A DNA stretch of 64,000 nucleotides from Victivallis vadensis (GCF_003096415.1 NZ_QEKH01000012.1:1-64000), one strand, 5' to 3'. Shown: positions 18,142 to 26,498, counted from the first letter of the stretch. Translations and numbers: made by a program. Notes: generated by a model from the letters alone, not told the origin.

Positions 18142-18933
18142 GTGATCAGGGCGGTGGCAGGGCTGGCGGCGCTTTCAGCCGCCGTGCTGTTGCAGGCGGC
18201 GGAACCGCTGCCGCGGCTGGAAGTGCCGCATACGGCGCGGCCTCCGGTAATCGACGGCGACCTGAGCGATCCGGCTTGGGCGGGCGCGGCGGTGATCCGG
18301 GGGCTGCGTCCGGCGCTGGGATGTTCCTATTGGGACGCGGTCGACCGCGAGCCGACTGAAGTCCGGTTGCTGTGGGACGAACGCTTTTTGTACATCGCTT
18401 TTTCCTGTACCGATCGCGATATCGTGGCCGATCCCGGATTGAAGCGGGACGGCGACGTGTACGAAGCGGATGCGTGCGAATTTTTCCTCGATGTCTCCGG
18501 GGAGGGGAAAGAATGGTTCGAGTTGCAGGTCAGCCCGCTGAATCAGGTGATGGATACGGTCAGCTCTTTCACGGGCGGACCCGGCGGTTGCACCGATACC
18601 TTGCGGATCAGGCCGGAGCTGCTGGAAACGGCTTACCGCACGACCCGCGCGTGGAACGCCGCCGGCTTGCGGAGCGCGGCGGGAAAACTGGTGTGCGGCG
18701 GCCGTGTGATCGGCTGGACCGTGGAATTTGCGTTTCCGGCGGCGGCGGTGAACCTGACGGCCTGGAAGCCGGGCGGATTGCGGATGAACTTCGTGCGTTA
18801 CAATCACGGTTTCACCACGGCAGACGCGGAAAAGCGGTTTTCCTGCTGGAGTCCGGTTCAACACGGTTGTCCCCACATTTCCCCGGCGGCAATGGGCCGC
18901 GTATTCCTGAAGGAACGGCTGCTTGTCCGGTAG
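18142..18933 (+). CDS. secreted CBM9-like carbohydrate-binding protein
   Basis: About 263 residues with a signal peptide (VIRAVAGLAALSAAVLLQA) and one carbohydrate-binding family 9-like (DOMON fold) domain: PPVIDGDLSDPAWAGAAVI, LLWDERFLYIAFSCTDRDI, DACEFFLDVSGEGKEWFELQVSPLNQVMD, GWTVEFAFPAAAV, and RMNFVRYNHG. Such domains bind sugars or haem in secreted proteins. The GTG at 18142 is preferred over the GTG at 18124 because a GGGGGCGG stands seven bases upstream and it leaves a clean signal peptide; the earlier GTG overlaps the stop of the preceding gene. Last gene of the carbohydrate locus, followed by a two-sided terminator. Confidence 0.8.
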   Translation: MIRAVAGLAALSAAVLLQAAEPLPRLEVPHTARPPVIDGDLSDPAWAGAAVIRGLRPALGCSYWDAVDREPTEVRLLWDERFLYIAFSCTDRDIVADPGLKRDGDVYEADACEFFLDVSGEGKEWFELQVSPLNQVMDTVSSFTGGPGGCTDTLRIRPELLETAYRTTRAWNAAGLRSAAGKLVCGGRVIGWTVEFAFPAAAVNLTAWKPGGLRMNFVRYNHGFTTADAEKRFSCWSPVQHGCPHISPAAMGRVFLKERLLVR

Positions 18934-18934
18934 G

Positions 18935-18976
18935 AAAAAGGCGGGAGAAAAATCTTTCCTCTCCGCCTTTTTTCTG
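18935..18976. terminator. bidirectional terminator
   Basis: GGCGGGAGA and TCTCCGCC pair with one bulged G, flanked by five A residues on the left and seven T residues on the right. It sits between two convergent genes and can serve both strands. Confidence 0.75.
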
Positions 18977-18993
18977 CTTATTTACGCGCCTTT

Positions 18994-19782
18994 TCAGATC
19001 GCGCGGGTTTCGCCGGGAGCGACCGGCAGGATGGTGTCGCCCTTTTTGATCCACAGCGTTTCGGCGCTGGGATTGCAGAGCATTTTCCCGTCCGCGGAGG
19101 TCACGGCGGCGCGGATCGCCTGAATGTAGCGGTAGACCTGGAGGTTGGTCGCGTACCAGATGTCGGGCCGGTTGCCCATCATTCCGGCGAACTCCTCCAT
19201 CTCGTTCCAGTTGTCGTCGTTGTCGAATTCGTAGGCGTGCCCCCATACGTACATCAGCGGGAGCGGGTGGCGGTTGAAGTCGAGGAACGCCCTGCCGCGT
19301 TCAAGCATTTCGTGATGATGGCAGGTCCCCTCCCAGTGCATGAACTCCTGCGGCCAGCCGAAGCCGCCGGTGGTGCGCGTGTCGCGGGAGTAGACGATCC
19401 CGGCGGCGCGGGCGATCGCGACGACCTCCTCATTCCACGTGCCGAAGGGATAGGACATGCCGACGACCGGATAGCCGCACAGCGATTCAAGCCCGCGGCG
19501 GTCTTCGAAGATTTCACGGATCACTTCGGTGCGCGGCTGGCGTTCGAGGAAAGGGTGGGTCGCGGTGTGGCAGGCGACCTCGTGGCCCTGATAGAGATCG
19601 TGCACCTCGTCGGCGTTCAGGCGGTTGCCGTGACCGAACGTCGCGTAGTTCAGATGGAACGTGCCCTTGAGACCGTTCCGGTTGAAGATTTCGATCAGGC
19701 GGCGGTCCTGGCGGACGCCGTCGTCGTAGCTCATCGTCAATGCCTTGAGTTTGCCTTCCGGATAGAGAAACGCGATGCCCAT
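18994..19782 (-). CDS. polysaccharide deacetylase (NodB-type)
   Basis: 262-residue carbohydrate esterase 4-like protein. Motifs: TMSYDDG near residue 17 (catalytic Asp and metal-binding Asp), CHTATHP near 71 (the H-x3-H zinc ligands), and GMSYPFGTWNEEV near 108. A conserved His-rich loop (WEGTCHHHEM) follows. No signal peptide, so it would act in the cytoplasm or by another export route. Enzymes of this family remove N-acetyl or O-acetyl groups from chitin, peptidoglycan or other polysaccharides. The last 35 residues (WIKKGDTILPVAPGETRAI) are a small beta add-on. It converges on the CBM9-like gene and shares its terminator. Confidence 0.85.
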   Translation of the reverse strand: MGIAFLYPEGKLKALTMSYDDGVRQDRRLIEIFNRNGLKGTFHLNYATFGHGNRLNADEVHDLYQGHEVACHTATHPFLERQPRTEVIREIFEDRRGLESLCGYPVVGMSYPFGTWNEEVVAIARAAGIVYSRDTRTTGGFGWPQEFMHWEGTCHHHEMLERGRAFLDFNRHPLPLMYVWGHAYEFDNDDNWNEMEEFAGMMGNRPDIWYATNLQVYRYIQAIRAAVTSADGKMLCNPSAETLWIKKGDTILPVAPGETRAI

Positions 19783-19909
19783 GATAGTTTTGATCCTTCT
19801 GTTTTGATGCCGGAATTCAGGTCGGCCGCCTGAGGTACCGGTTTATAAAAATATCCCGGAACAAGGCGGTTTTCAAGCGTTTTTCCCGTGAAAGATGCCG
19901 GAAAAGACA

Positions 19910-19939
19910 CGGCCGGTCCGCGGCAATGCGGACCGGCCG
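19910..19939 (-). terminator. strong hairpin, probable terminator of the lipoprotein gene
   Basis: A perfect 12-bp stem (CGGCCGGTCCGC / GCGGACCGGCCG) around GGCAAT lies 17 bases beyond the stop of the minus-strand lipoprotein gene. The T tract that follows on the minus strand is short (GTCTTTTCC). Confidence 0.6.
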
Positions 19940-19955
19940 GAATAATTGCGGAGAA

Positions 19956-20483
19956 TCAGTTCAGCGGCAGCACGGGAACCGTCATTGAACCGTTGAATTT
20001 CGACGGGAACGCGACATCTTTCCTGACGACGCCGACTTCGGTCCCCGGGAAACCGGTCACGGTGCAGTTGACCACCTTGTAGACGAAGTAGTCGGTCGTG
20101 GTCAGCTCATATTTCGCGCTGAGCAGCATGTCGCACTTGGCCGCCTTGCAGGCGTTGTAGACCGCGGCGGCCTTCGCGTCGCGGATCGGATTCGGGAACA
20201 GCCCGGAGAAGGCGGAGAAGAAGGTCGAGTCGCTGGACATGCCGCCGAGCACGGTGCGGTCGGCAAACGCATTGTCGCCCCACTTGATGAAGTTCAGCAC
20301 GACGTGCATCTGGGCGCTGCCGGAAACCTTCTGGTCCACGTGCCTGATCACCGGTTCATAGACCGCCGGGACCATCGCCTGTTTCGAATCGGAAGCGGCG
20401 TCGTTGGTGTTGATCGACGTGCAGCCGGTCGCAATCATCACGACTCCGGCGGCCATTCCGGACAGCATCCACAACTTCTTCAT
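19956..20483 (-). CDS. hypothetical lipoprotein
   Basis: 175-residue protein with a lipoprotein signal: MKKLWMLSGMAAGVVMIATGC (lipobox IATGC, Cys about residue 21). The mature part includes MHVVLNFIKWGDNAFADR, then DAKAAAVYNACKAAKCDMLLSAKYELTTTDYFVYKVVNCTVTGFPG and ends with a short beta strand. This pattern of an Ala-rich helix followed by CDxLL...Y occurs in unnamed small lipoproteins of gut Bacteroidota and PVC bacteria; no function is known. The chosen ATG follows GAGGTGTAGT, and the frame extends 18 codons upstream without a site. It is monocistronic between two hairpins. Its leader shares 13 bases with that of the XRE regulator gene at 25.2 kb. Confidence 0.7.
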   Translation of the reverse strand: MKKLWMLSGMAAGVVMIATGCTSINTNDAASDSKQAMVPAVYEPVIRHVDQKVSGSAQMHVVLNFIKWGDNAFADRTVLGGMSSDSTFFSAFSGLFPNPIRDAKAAAVYNACKAAKCDMLLSAKYELTTTDYFVYKVVNCTVTGFPGTEVGVVRKDVAFPSKFNGSMTVPVLPLN

Positions 20484-20569
20484 ACTACACCTCATGCTAT
20501 ATTTGATTTGCGCACAATTGCGCCGTGGCGGCACCATGCCGCATATTTTATTATGTCATGGGTTCCCGG

Positions 20570-20600
20570 AAAAAACAACCGTTCCCCGGAGAAAAACGGT
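20570..20600 (-). terminator. terminator of the exosortase operon
   Basis: On the minus strand ACCGTT and AACGGT pair around an 11-base loop and are followed by TGTTTTTT. It starts seven bases after the stop of the last operon gene. Confidence 0.65.
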
Positions 20601-20606
20601 CAAAAA

Positions 20607-21695
20607 TCAATTTGCCCGGTTCTGCGCCGCCGCATTCAGGAACTCTCCGAGCCTGGCGCGTCCCTCTTCCTCCGATGTGAACAGCGGCGTGGAGATCTGA
20701 TACGTATGCCACTGCGTGTCGGCACTCCAGATGCGCCGGAAGCCGAGAAAACTGCCGGTGGAAAAACTCCGGCAGCTGTACCAGACCCACACCAGCAGCG
20801 TCGTGCCGGGATTGGAGGCGACGATTTCGCTGACTTCCAGCTTGCGCCCGCCGATCTCCGCCTCGGTCAGGCGCTCGGAAATGATCCGCCAGCCGCTTGT
20901 GCGCAGGCAATGGCCGGCCGGATGAATCTGGTGCACGTCGTCTCCGCAGGTCAGCGCCAGCACATTGACGATCCCGGAATCGGCGGCGTAAAAAAACTTC
21001 CTCAGCCTGCTGCCGCCGAAGAATCGGCGGTCATCCGCCGTCGGCTCAAGAGAGCGTCCCAGATAACCGCTGAAATTCACCGAATGAAATTCCGGAACAA
21101 ACGCCGCGCTCCGGCGCTGCAGGGTTCCCGCCTGCCACACTGTCATCAGCACCAGCAGCAGCGCCAGGCAGAAGAAAAAGCTTTCACGGCGCACCCGCCG
21201 TTCCCGGAGCAGGCTGAGTCCCAGCCAACCGGCGAACAGCACCGTCAGGATTGCCTTGATCGCCAGTCCGTCCAGCCGGAATATGCTGAAAAAATAGCCG
21301 AGCCAGTAACGGCTGCTGGTGCACATCAGCATCAGGATGCCGTAGGCGGGGAAGATGCAACAGGCGCTCCGCCAGCCCCAGGCCAGCCAGGCCGCCGACC
21401 AGCTGAACGCCACTGCTCCGATGATTCCCAGCGCATGGTTATCCACTCTCAGCGCCAGCAGGAATAGAGCCAGCGACGGCAGCAGGGCGGCCAGCGCCAC
21501 CCCGTCGGGCTTTTCGCGGCGTTCCCGGAGCCGGCTCCACGCGATGCCCGCCGCCGCCAGAAACAACGCGCCGAAAATCCAGTCGAACCGGTCCAGCGGA
21601 GATTGCCGCCATGCCCGGAACATATAGGGCATTTTACAGGCCAGCGGCACGAAGCCGGCGGCGACCGTCATATAACCGGGCAGTCTCTTATTCAT
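20607..21695 (-). CDS. EpsI-like exosortase-associated membrane protein
   Basis: 362 residues: six or seven membrane helices (about 1-190) followed by a soluble domain. The soluble part, FVPEFHSVNFSGYLG...VNVLALTCGDDVHQIHPAGHCLRTSGWRIISERLTEAEIGGRKL...TTLLVWVWYS, has the layout of the EpsI/DUF3485 domain (motif around D-H-P-x-x-C-L, then GW). EpsI domains accompany exosortases in exopolysaccharide and PEP-CTERM loci. Here the domain is fused to an N-terminal membrane region that may complement the exosortase. The start overlaps the exosortase stop by eight bases. Assignment rests on the motif plus the neighbour, so the subfamily is uncertain. Confidence 0.7.
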   Translation of the reverse strand: MNKRLPGYMTVAAGFVPLACKMPYMFRAWRQSPLDRFDWIFGALFLAAAGIAWSRLRERREKPDGVALAALLPSLALFLLALRVDNHALGIIGAVAFSWSAAWLAWGWRSACCIFPAYGILMLMCTSSRYWLGYFFSIFRLDGLAIKAILTVLFAGWLGLSLLRERRVRRESFFFCLALLLVLMTVWQAGTLQRRSAAFVPEFHSVNFSGYLGRSLEPTADDRRFFGGSRLRKFFYAADSGIVNVLALTCGDDVHQIHPAGHCLRTSGWRIISERLTEAEIGGRKLEVSEIVASNPGTTLLVWVWYSCRSFSTGSFLGFRRIWSADTQWHTYQISTPLFTSEEEGRARLGEFLNAAAQNRAN

Positions 21696-22551
21696 GACTT
21701 TCCTCCTTCCGGGCTTTTCCGGTGTCGGGGAACAGTGCTCCGAACCACCAGAACAGCAGCAGTGCGACGATCACCAGCAGATAACCGAGCAGCGTATGCC
21801 GGAAATCATCGAAAGCAGCCGCACCGATCCAATGAAACAACAGTACGGTCGCCGCGATCCGGACCGAATTCGCCGCGATGATCGCAGGCAGCATGAAGAA
21901 ATAATGCAGCACCGCCCACCCCGTCCGGGTATGCTGCCGGCGCACGATCAGGTAGCCGAGAAGCAGCAGCGCTTCGAGCTGGCGTATGCCGCTGCAGGCA
22001 TCCGTGATCGCGATTTCTGCGCCGCCGACCCGGATCGTGGTCAGGTGGTATTCGACGGCGTCGCCGAAGAGCCGGAGCGTTTCGGCCGACAGACAAGTGG
22101 AGATCAGCCGGAGCGGGTAGCTCAGCGCCAGCGTCCAGTATTCCTGATAGGGAATGGCCAGAAAACACAGGAACAGCATCCCGGCCATCCGGAGGCCGAT
22201 TCGGGTTCCGCAACCGAACAGCGCCGCGGCGAGCGCCGCGAACAGAAGTGCGCATCTTCCCGGCAGGCCGGAACTCACCCCCCACGGCAGCACCGCCAGA
22301 ACCAGTCCGGCGCCGAGCAGCCCCCAGGCCGTCAGGCGGGCACCCCGGGACGGCCCGGCGGTTGCCGGACCTTTTACGGCATCCCAACCGGCCACGGCGG
22401 CGAACAGCACCATCACCAGCGCATTTTCCCAGGCGCCGGAGGAGACGCGCCACGCCTGGAATGCCGCATAAAGCAGCGCTGCAGCGCCCACGGCGACTGC
22501 GGGCAGAATGCCGCGGAGCCCTTGTCCGGCAAAACGTGAAAACAGTTTCAC
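21688..22551 (-). CDS. exosortase
   Basis: 287-residue polytopic membrane protein with the exosortase/archaeosortase catalytic set: Cys186 in ITDACSGIRQLEALL, Arg231 in AANSVRIAATV and His252 in DDFRHTLLGY. Exosortases are transpeptidase-like enzymes that process C-terminal PEP-CTERM-type sorting signals at the membrane. The preceding gene is a TPR protein and the following one is EpsI-like, a standard exosortase neighbourhood. No protein with a clear PEP-CTERM tail is encoded in this window, so the substrates must lie elsewhere. The gap to the upstream gene is only seven bases. Confidence 0.88.
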   Translation of the reverse strand: MKLFSRFAGQGLRGILPAVAVGAAALLYAAFQAWRVSSGAWENALVMVLFAAVAGWDAVKGPATAGPSRGARLTAWGLLGAGLVLAVLPWGVSSGLPGRCALLFAALAAALFGCGTRIGLRMAGMLFLCFLAIPYQEYWTLALSYPLRLISTCLSAETLRLFGDAVEYHLTTIRVGGAEIAITDACSGIRQLEALLLLGYLIVRRQHTRTGWAVLHYFFMLPAIIAANSVRIAATVLLFHWIGAAAFDDFRHTLLGYLLVIVALLLFWWFGALFPDTGKARKEESHE

Positions 22552-22558
22552 GGTAACC

Positions 22559-24907
22559 TCACTTTTTGATCAGTTTTTCCGCTTTTTCACGAAATTCGAC
22601 GGCCAGGGGGCTGTTCGGAATCCGTTCCGACAGTTTTCTGCAGGAATTCAGACAGGCGGAATACTCCTTGGTTTCGAACTGTTGCCTGATCAACCCCTCC
22701 ATCGCGGTCCTCCAGGCCTGAATCACCCGGAGCTCCGGCTTCCCGGCGGCGAGGAGCCGCCGGTCCAGCACCGGCACAGCCCGGTCGAAAGCGCCGGTTT
22801 CCGTCAGCCGGATGCCGTAACTCTCCTGTGCCGGGGGCCAATCCGGTTTGGCCAGCCAGGCGCTTTCCGCTGTTTTCAACGCTTCCGCGGACCGGCCGGC
22901 GGCGGCGTAGAGCTCCGACAGGTTCACCCGGATCAGTTCGGGATCGGGGTAGCGGTCGGCAATCCTGCTGTAAAGCCGGATCGCCGGCTCCAGATCGTCC
23001 GCCAGCGCATGCAGCCGCGCGGCGCGGTAAGCCAGTTCGACGTCGGCCGGAATTGCTTTCAGGCCGGTTTCCAGGGTTGCGGCCGCCTCTTTGTTTTTAC
23101 CGGCCGCTTCCTGCGCTTCGGCGAGCCGCAGGTAGAGGCGCGGCAGGGATGGAGCTGCCGCAATCGCTTCGCGCAACAGTTTTTCGGCGGCGGCGGAATC
23201 CTGCTTCAGCACTGCCGATTCCGCCTCGGCGACTGAGGCAAGGACTTTCAGCTCCGTTTTTTTCGCCTGCCGGAGCTCCTCCGCCAGCTGTTTCAATTCT
23301 CCGGCGCGTCGGTTGCGGACACAGAAGCTCAGGTAAAGATCCGCCAGAGCGGTGTCTTCCGGCTGTTTCCGGCGTGCCGCGCCGAATTCGGCGGACACCT
23401 CGTCTAGCTTTCCCAGCCCTTCCCGGGCCGCAAGGAGCTGAAACAGAGTGCCCGGATTGCTTCCGCCCGCGGCCCGGTTCCGTTCCGCCAACTCCAGCGC
23501 GGCGGCAAATTCCCCCTGCTGCAAAGCGCGGGCGGCGGCGGCATTCAGCAGCACCGGGTCTTTCGGAAAGGCTCCCAGCGCCTGTTTCACTTCCGCCGAA
23601 CCCAACCGCCCCTGCCGCAGGTCGTCCGCCGTGATCAGGCGGAGCAGCAGCAGTTCCGGTTTCATCCAGCCCTGCACCAGCCGGGCCAGACGGGTGGCGT
23701 CTTCGATCCGGTTCTCCCGCACCAGTTCGGCGATACAGGGCAGTGCCATCCCTCCGGCGCGTTCCCGGATTGTCGCCGGGACGGCTCCGTCACGCAGCGC
23801 GGTCAATTGCTTTTCCACCTCCGGCAGATCGCGGGTTCCGATTGCGGAATAGAGGCCGATCATGCGCGCCACCGGGGAGCGGACTGCCCCATCCACCAGT
23901 TTCAGATTGGCGGCCAGCCGTTTCGGGTCCTTCTCCAGAAAAGCGGTCAGGCTGTCCAGGTAATAGCCGGCCTGCAGCATCGGTTTATTGCCGATCCGGT
24001 ATTGTTCGCTCAGGGCTTTGAGCTGGTCGAGCTTGTTTTGCGCCGCCAGCGCCTCGCCCAGTTTAACCGCGGTTACGGGGTCCGGGCCGCGTTTCAGCAT
24101 ACTGTGGAAAACCTCGGCGGCTTGCTCGAACTTGCCGTTCTGCAAATAGAAATCGCCGAGCTGCGGTTCGCCGAGCCGGGGATTCGCGTTGGCCGCCGCC
24201 CGCCGGAATTTCTCCGCGCCCTCCGTGTCGCCGAGCGTGCTTCGGACCCGGGCGATGGTTTCGCAGACGTCGAAGGCGACGACCGGATCTTCGGAGCTGG
24301 TCAACTCCTCCAGCTTTCGGAGCAGCTCCGTCCGGGGCAGCTTTTCCCGGTTCAGGTAAAAGCGCACCAGCACTGCCAGCGGACTTTTTTCGCCGGGGAC
24401 CGAATCGATCAGTTCCCCGGCGGCCGCTGCCTTGCCGCTTTTCAGGGTAACGAAAGCGAAAATGACCGTCTGTTCCGGCGTCAGTGCGGATTTCTGTTTC
24501 TGCCGTTCCAGAGCATTCAGCAACTGTTCGTAGCCGCCGCTGCGCAGCAGCGCCTGCTGATAGCGGGCGACATATTCCGTCTGGAAGGCGTTCAGGCCGG
24601 AAGCCCGCCGCCAGAGCTGCGCGGCCCCCTGCCAATCACCTTCCTGCTCCAGCAATTCAGCCAATTTGGCGATTGCGGCTTCATGGTTGCGGTCTTCGCG
24701 GATCGTCTCCAGCAGCAGCAATTTCGCCAGGGAGGAATCTCCGGTCTCCATGGCCCGGACCGCCTCATTGTAACGGACCACCTTGCGGTGGCTGCGGAAC
24801 ATAAACCAGCCGAATACTCCGAGGCACCCCAGCGTCACCAGCGCCAGCAACGCCAGCAGCACATAGTTCAGGCCGGATTTTTTCATTCTTTTGCGGTCTG
24901 CCATCAT
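22559..24907 (-). CDS. membrane-anchored TPR protein of the exosortase operon
   Basis: 782 residues: a short basic N-terminus, one membrane anchor (LNYVLLALLALVTLGCLGVFGWFMF, residues 13-37), then TPR-like helical repeats to the end (for example EAAIAKLAELLEQEGDWQGAAQLWRRASGLNAF, LYLRLAEAQEAAGKNKEAAATLETGLKAIPADVELAYRAARLHAL). The size and placement are similar to the PrsT-type TPR proteins of PEP-CTERM systems, which are thought to support export or assembly. ATG at 24907 or 24904; GGGAGG fits the second slightly better. First gene of the operon. Confidence 0.8.
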   Translation of the reverse strand: MMADRKRMKKSGLNYVLLALLALVTLGCLGVFGWFMFRSHRKVVRYNEAVRAMETGDSSLAKLLLLETIREDRNHEAAIAKLAELLEQEGDWQGAAQLWRRASGLNAFQTEYVARYQQALLRSGGYEQLLNALERQKQKSALTPEQTVIFAFVTLKSGKAAAAGELIDSVPGEKSPLAVLVRFYLNREKLPRTELLRKLEELTSSEDPVVAFDVCETIARVRSTLGDTEGAEKFRRAAANANPRLGEPQLGDFYLQNGKFEQAAEVFHSMLKRGPDPVTAVKLGEALAAQNKLDQLKALSEQYRIGNKPMLQAGYYLDSLTAFLEKDPKRLAANLKLVDGAVRSPVARMIGLYSAIGTRDLPEVEKQLTALRDGAVPATIRERAGGMALPCIAELVRENRIEDATRLARLVQGWMKPELLLLRLITADDLRQGRLGSAEVKQALGAFPKDPVLLNAAAARALQQGEFAAALELAERNRAAGGSNPGTLFQLLAAREGLGKLDEVSAEFGAARRKQPEDTALADLYLSFCVRNRRAGELKQLAEELRQAKKTELKVLASVAEAESAVLKQDSAAAEKLLREAIAAAPSLPRLYLRLAEAQEAAGKNKEAAATLETGLKAIPADVELAYRAARLHALADDLEPAIRLYSRIADRYPDPELIRVNLSELYAAAGRSAEALKTAESAWLAKPDWPPAQESYGIRLTETGAFDRAVPVLDRRLLAAGKPELRVIQAWRTAMEGLIRQQFETKEYSACLNSCRKLSERIPNSPLAVEFREKAEKLIKK

Positions 24908-24982
24908 TCCCTCCCGCCTTTTGCCGGAAAATTCAGTTCAAAAAATAGCAAAATAAATTAAAATACTTTATTTTTAAACGAT

Positions 24983-25010
24983 AATATACCGTTGGAAAAA
25001 TATTCTGCAA
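24983..25010 (-). promoter_or_regulatory. putative promoter of the exosortase operon
   Basis: Minus-strand TTGCAG and TATATT with a 16-base spacer, about 75 bases before the TPR gene, within an AT-rich gap shared with a divergent regulator gene. Confidence 0.5.
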
Positions 25011-25110
25011 GAAACCGCCTGAAAAAATGAGGAGAATTTTCATCCGGGGGGCCGAAGCGGCAAACCGGAGAACATTCCGGAAAAATCTGGACGGGAAATT
25101 CGGATTTGAC

Positions 25111-25139
25111 TTGTTTTCTTGCTATTTACGTCTTATATT
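25111..25139 (+). promoter_or_regulatory. putative promoter of the XRE-GAF-PAS regulator gene
   Basis: TTGTTT and TATATT with a 17-base spacer. The leader downstream carries TATAGCATGAGGT (25168-25180), identical to a stretch directly before the lipoprotein gene at 20.5 kb on the other strand. Confidence 0.4.
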
Positions 25140-25193
25140 GAGAGCGCACAGTTGTTTTCATTTACTTTATAGCATGAGGTCGTCTTTCATACA

Positions 25194-26303
25194 ATGAATT
25201 CCAGTGTCGATAAAAAGAAGGAACTCGGGCTCTGGCTGAAGTTATTGCTGACCAAGCATGGATTGCGTCAGAACAAACTGGCCGCCGAGCTCGGAGTGAC
25301 CTGCCAATACGTCTCCCAGATCTGTGTGGGAAAAACTTCTTTGCCCTTGAACCATTTTGACCGCATCCACAAACTGCTGCTCTCGCAGGGCGCTTCGGAC
25401 GATGATCTGAAAAAGCTTTCCTATTTGTATGTCGACTCCCGTGTATCGCTGCCGGACAGCATGCAGATTTCCAATGACGATTACTATCACCTGCTTCAGG
25501 AATTGAAAGGGTATGTGGAGAAGGAGCGCGTGATCAACGCCTGTCTGGAAACCGCCGTCGGCACCCGCAATTACGATGACGCGATGCAGGCGATCCTGAA
25601 CACGATTTCGACTTATGCCGCCCGGCAGTACTGCTATATCTACCGGTACGAACCCGCCGCGGTGCGGCTGATGTACAGCTGGCACGCTCCGGATGTGCCT
25701 CCGGTCAAGGGATTCGAGCTGATCGATCTGCCCACTCCCACGCTGTGGGATAAAACACTGGAAGCACACGAACTGATCAACATCTACGATCCGGGCGAAA
25801 CCCAGCTGGTGCCGCGGGATATCGCGGAACTTTTCCGCCGCAACAATTTCCGGGCGGTACTGGGCACCGGATTATGGGCGGACGGCAGACTTTACGGCTT
25901 TATCATCCTGGCTTCCCTGAAGCAGATCCGCCGTTTCAGCGAGCTTGAGGAACGCGTGGTACTGTCGGCGGCCCGGGTCATCCAGCTGCTCACCGAGCGC
26001 CAGACCGCCGCGGAGCGGCAGGAGCGGGCGCAGGCCGAAACCGACGCGCTGCTGCACGGAATGCCGTTTCCCGCTTTCCGATTCGGCGAAACGGGCGAGC
26101 TGGTCTCGCTCAATACCGCCGGTGAGCAGCTGCTGGGGAGCTCCGCGGCGGAGCTCTGCGGACGGGACGTTACCGACCTTTTCGGCGTCGCGCCGGATTC
26201 GCCGTTCCCCGTGACGCTGAACCTCAACGGAAAATCCTGTTCCCTGAGTGCGGTCAGGCAGGGAGAGCATACCTTTTATTTCTGCGTTCCGGCGATGGCC
26301 TAG
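25194..26303 (+). CDS. XRE-type regulator with GAF- and PAS-like sensor domains
   Basis: 369 residues. The N-terminus is an XRE/Cro helix-turn-helix (LLTKHGLRQNKLAAELGVTCQYVSQICVGKTSLPLNHFDRIHKLL, about 17-62). Residues about 110-270 look like a GAF domain (DDAMQAILNTISTYAARQYCYIYRYE...FRAVLGTGLWADGRLYGFIILAS...FSELEERVVLSAARVIQLL). Residues about 285-365 resemble a PAS domain (GMPFPAFRFGETGELVSLNTAGEQLLGSSAAELCGRDVTDLFG). It is probably a one-component transcription factor sensing a small molecule or redox state. It is divergent from the exosortase operon, which makes that operon a possible target. No enzymatic output domain is present. Confidence 0.82.
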   Translation: MNSSVDKKKELGLWLKLLLTKHGLRQNKLAAELGVTCQYVSQICVGKTSLPLNHFDRIHKLLLSQGASDDDLKKLSYLYVDSRVSLPDSMQISNDDYYHLLQELKGYVEKERVINACLETAVGTRNYDDAMQAILNTISTYAARQYCYIYRYEPAAVRLMYSWHAPDVPPVKGFELIDLPTPTLWDKTLEAHELINIYDPGETQLVPRDIAELFRRNNFRAVLGTGLWADGRLYGFIILASLKQIRRFSELEERVVLSAARVIQLLTERQTAAERQERAQAETDALLHGMPFPAFRFGETGELVSLNTAGEQLLGSSAAELCGRDVTDLFGVAPDSPFPVTLNLNGKSCSLSAVRQGEHTFYFCVPAMA

Positions 26304-26330
26304 CCGTTTGTCACCCTGTCGGAAGTCAAG

Positions 26331-26378
26331 TCCGTAAACAGGATTTCACTCTTTCAGAAGCGGAATCCTGTTTACGGA
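26331..26378 (+). promoter_or_regulatory. 15-bp perfect inverted repeat downstream of the regulator gene
   Basis: TCCGTAAACAGGATT (26331-26345) and AATCCTGTTTACGGA (26364-26378) form a perfect stem with an 18-base loop. No T tract follows, so it is not a standard terminator. It may be a transcript-end stabiliser, a factor-dependent terminator, or a protein-binding site between the regulator and cysK. Confidence 0.6.
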
Positions 26379-26433
26379 AATTTGCGCTTGGCGAGATTCT
26401 ATCCGGTTCCTCCGAAAATTCCATCGCCTCCAT

Positions 26434-26461
26434 TTGACTTTTTCTCGAAGCATGATATATT
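26434..26461 (+). promoter_or_regulatory. promoter of cysK
   Basis: TTGACT and TATATT with a 16-base spacer, 60 bases before the cysK ATG. Confidence 0.6.
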
Positions 26462-26470
26462 GTCTAAATA

Positions 26471-26498
26471 CAAAACTATACAAGTAGAGTATATTTTG
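26471..26498 (+). promoter_or_regulatory. operator-like inverted repeat at the cysK transcription start
   Basis: CAAAACTATAC and GTATATTTTG are inverted around AAGTAGA, with one unpaired C. The site begins about ten bases after the -10 box, where a repressor would block initiation. Rrf2-type sulphur regulators (CymR/IscR class) use AT-rich palindromes in such places, but the regulator is not identified here. Confidence 0.4.
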
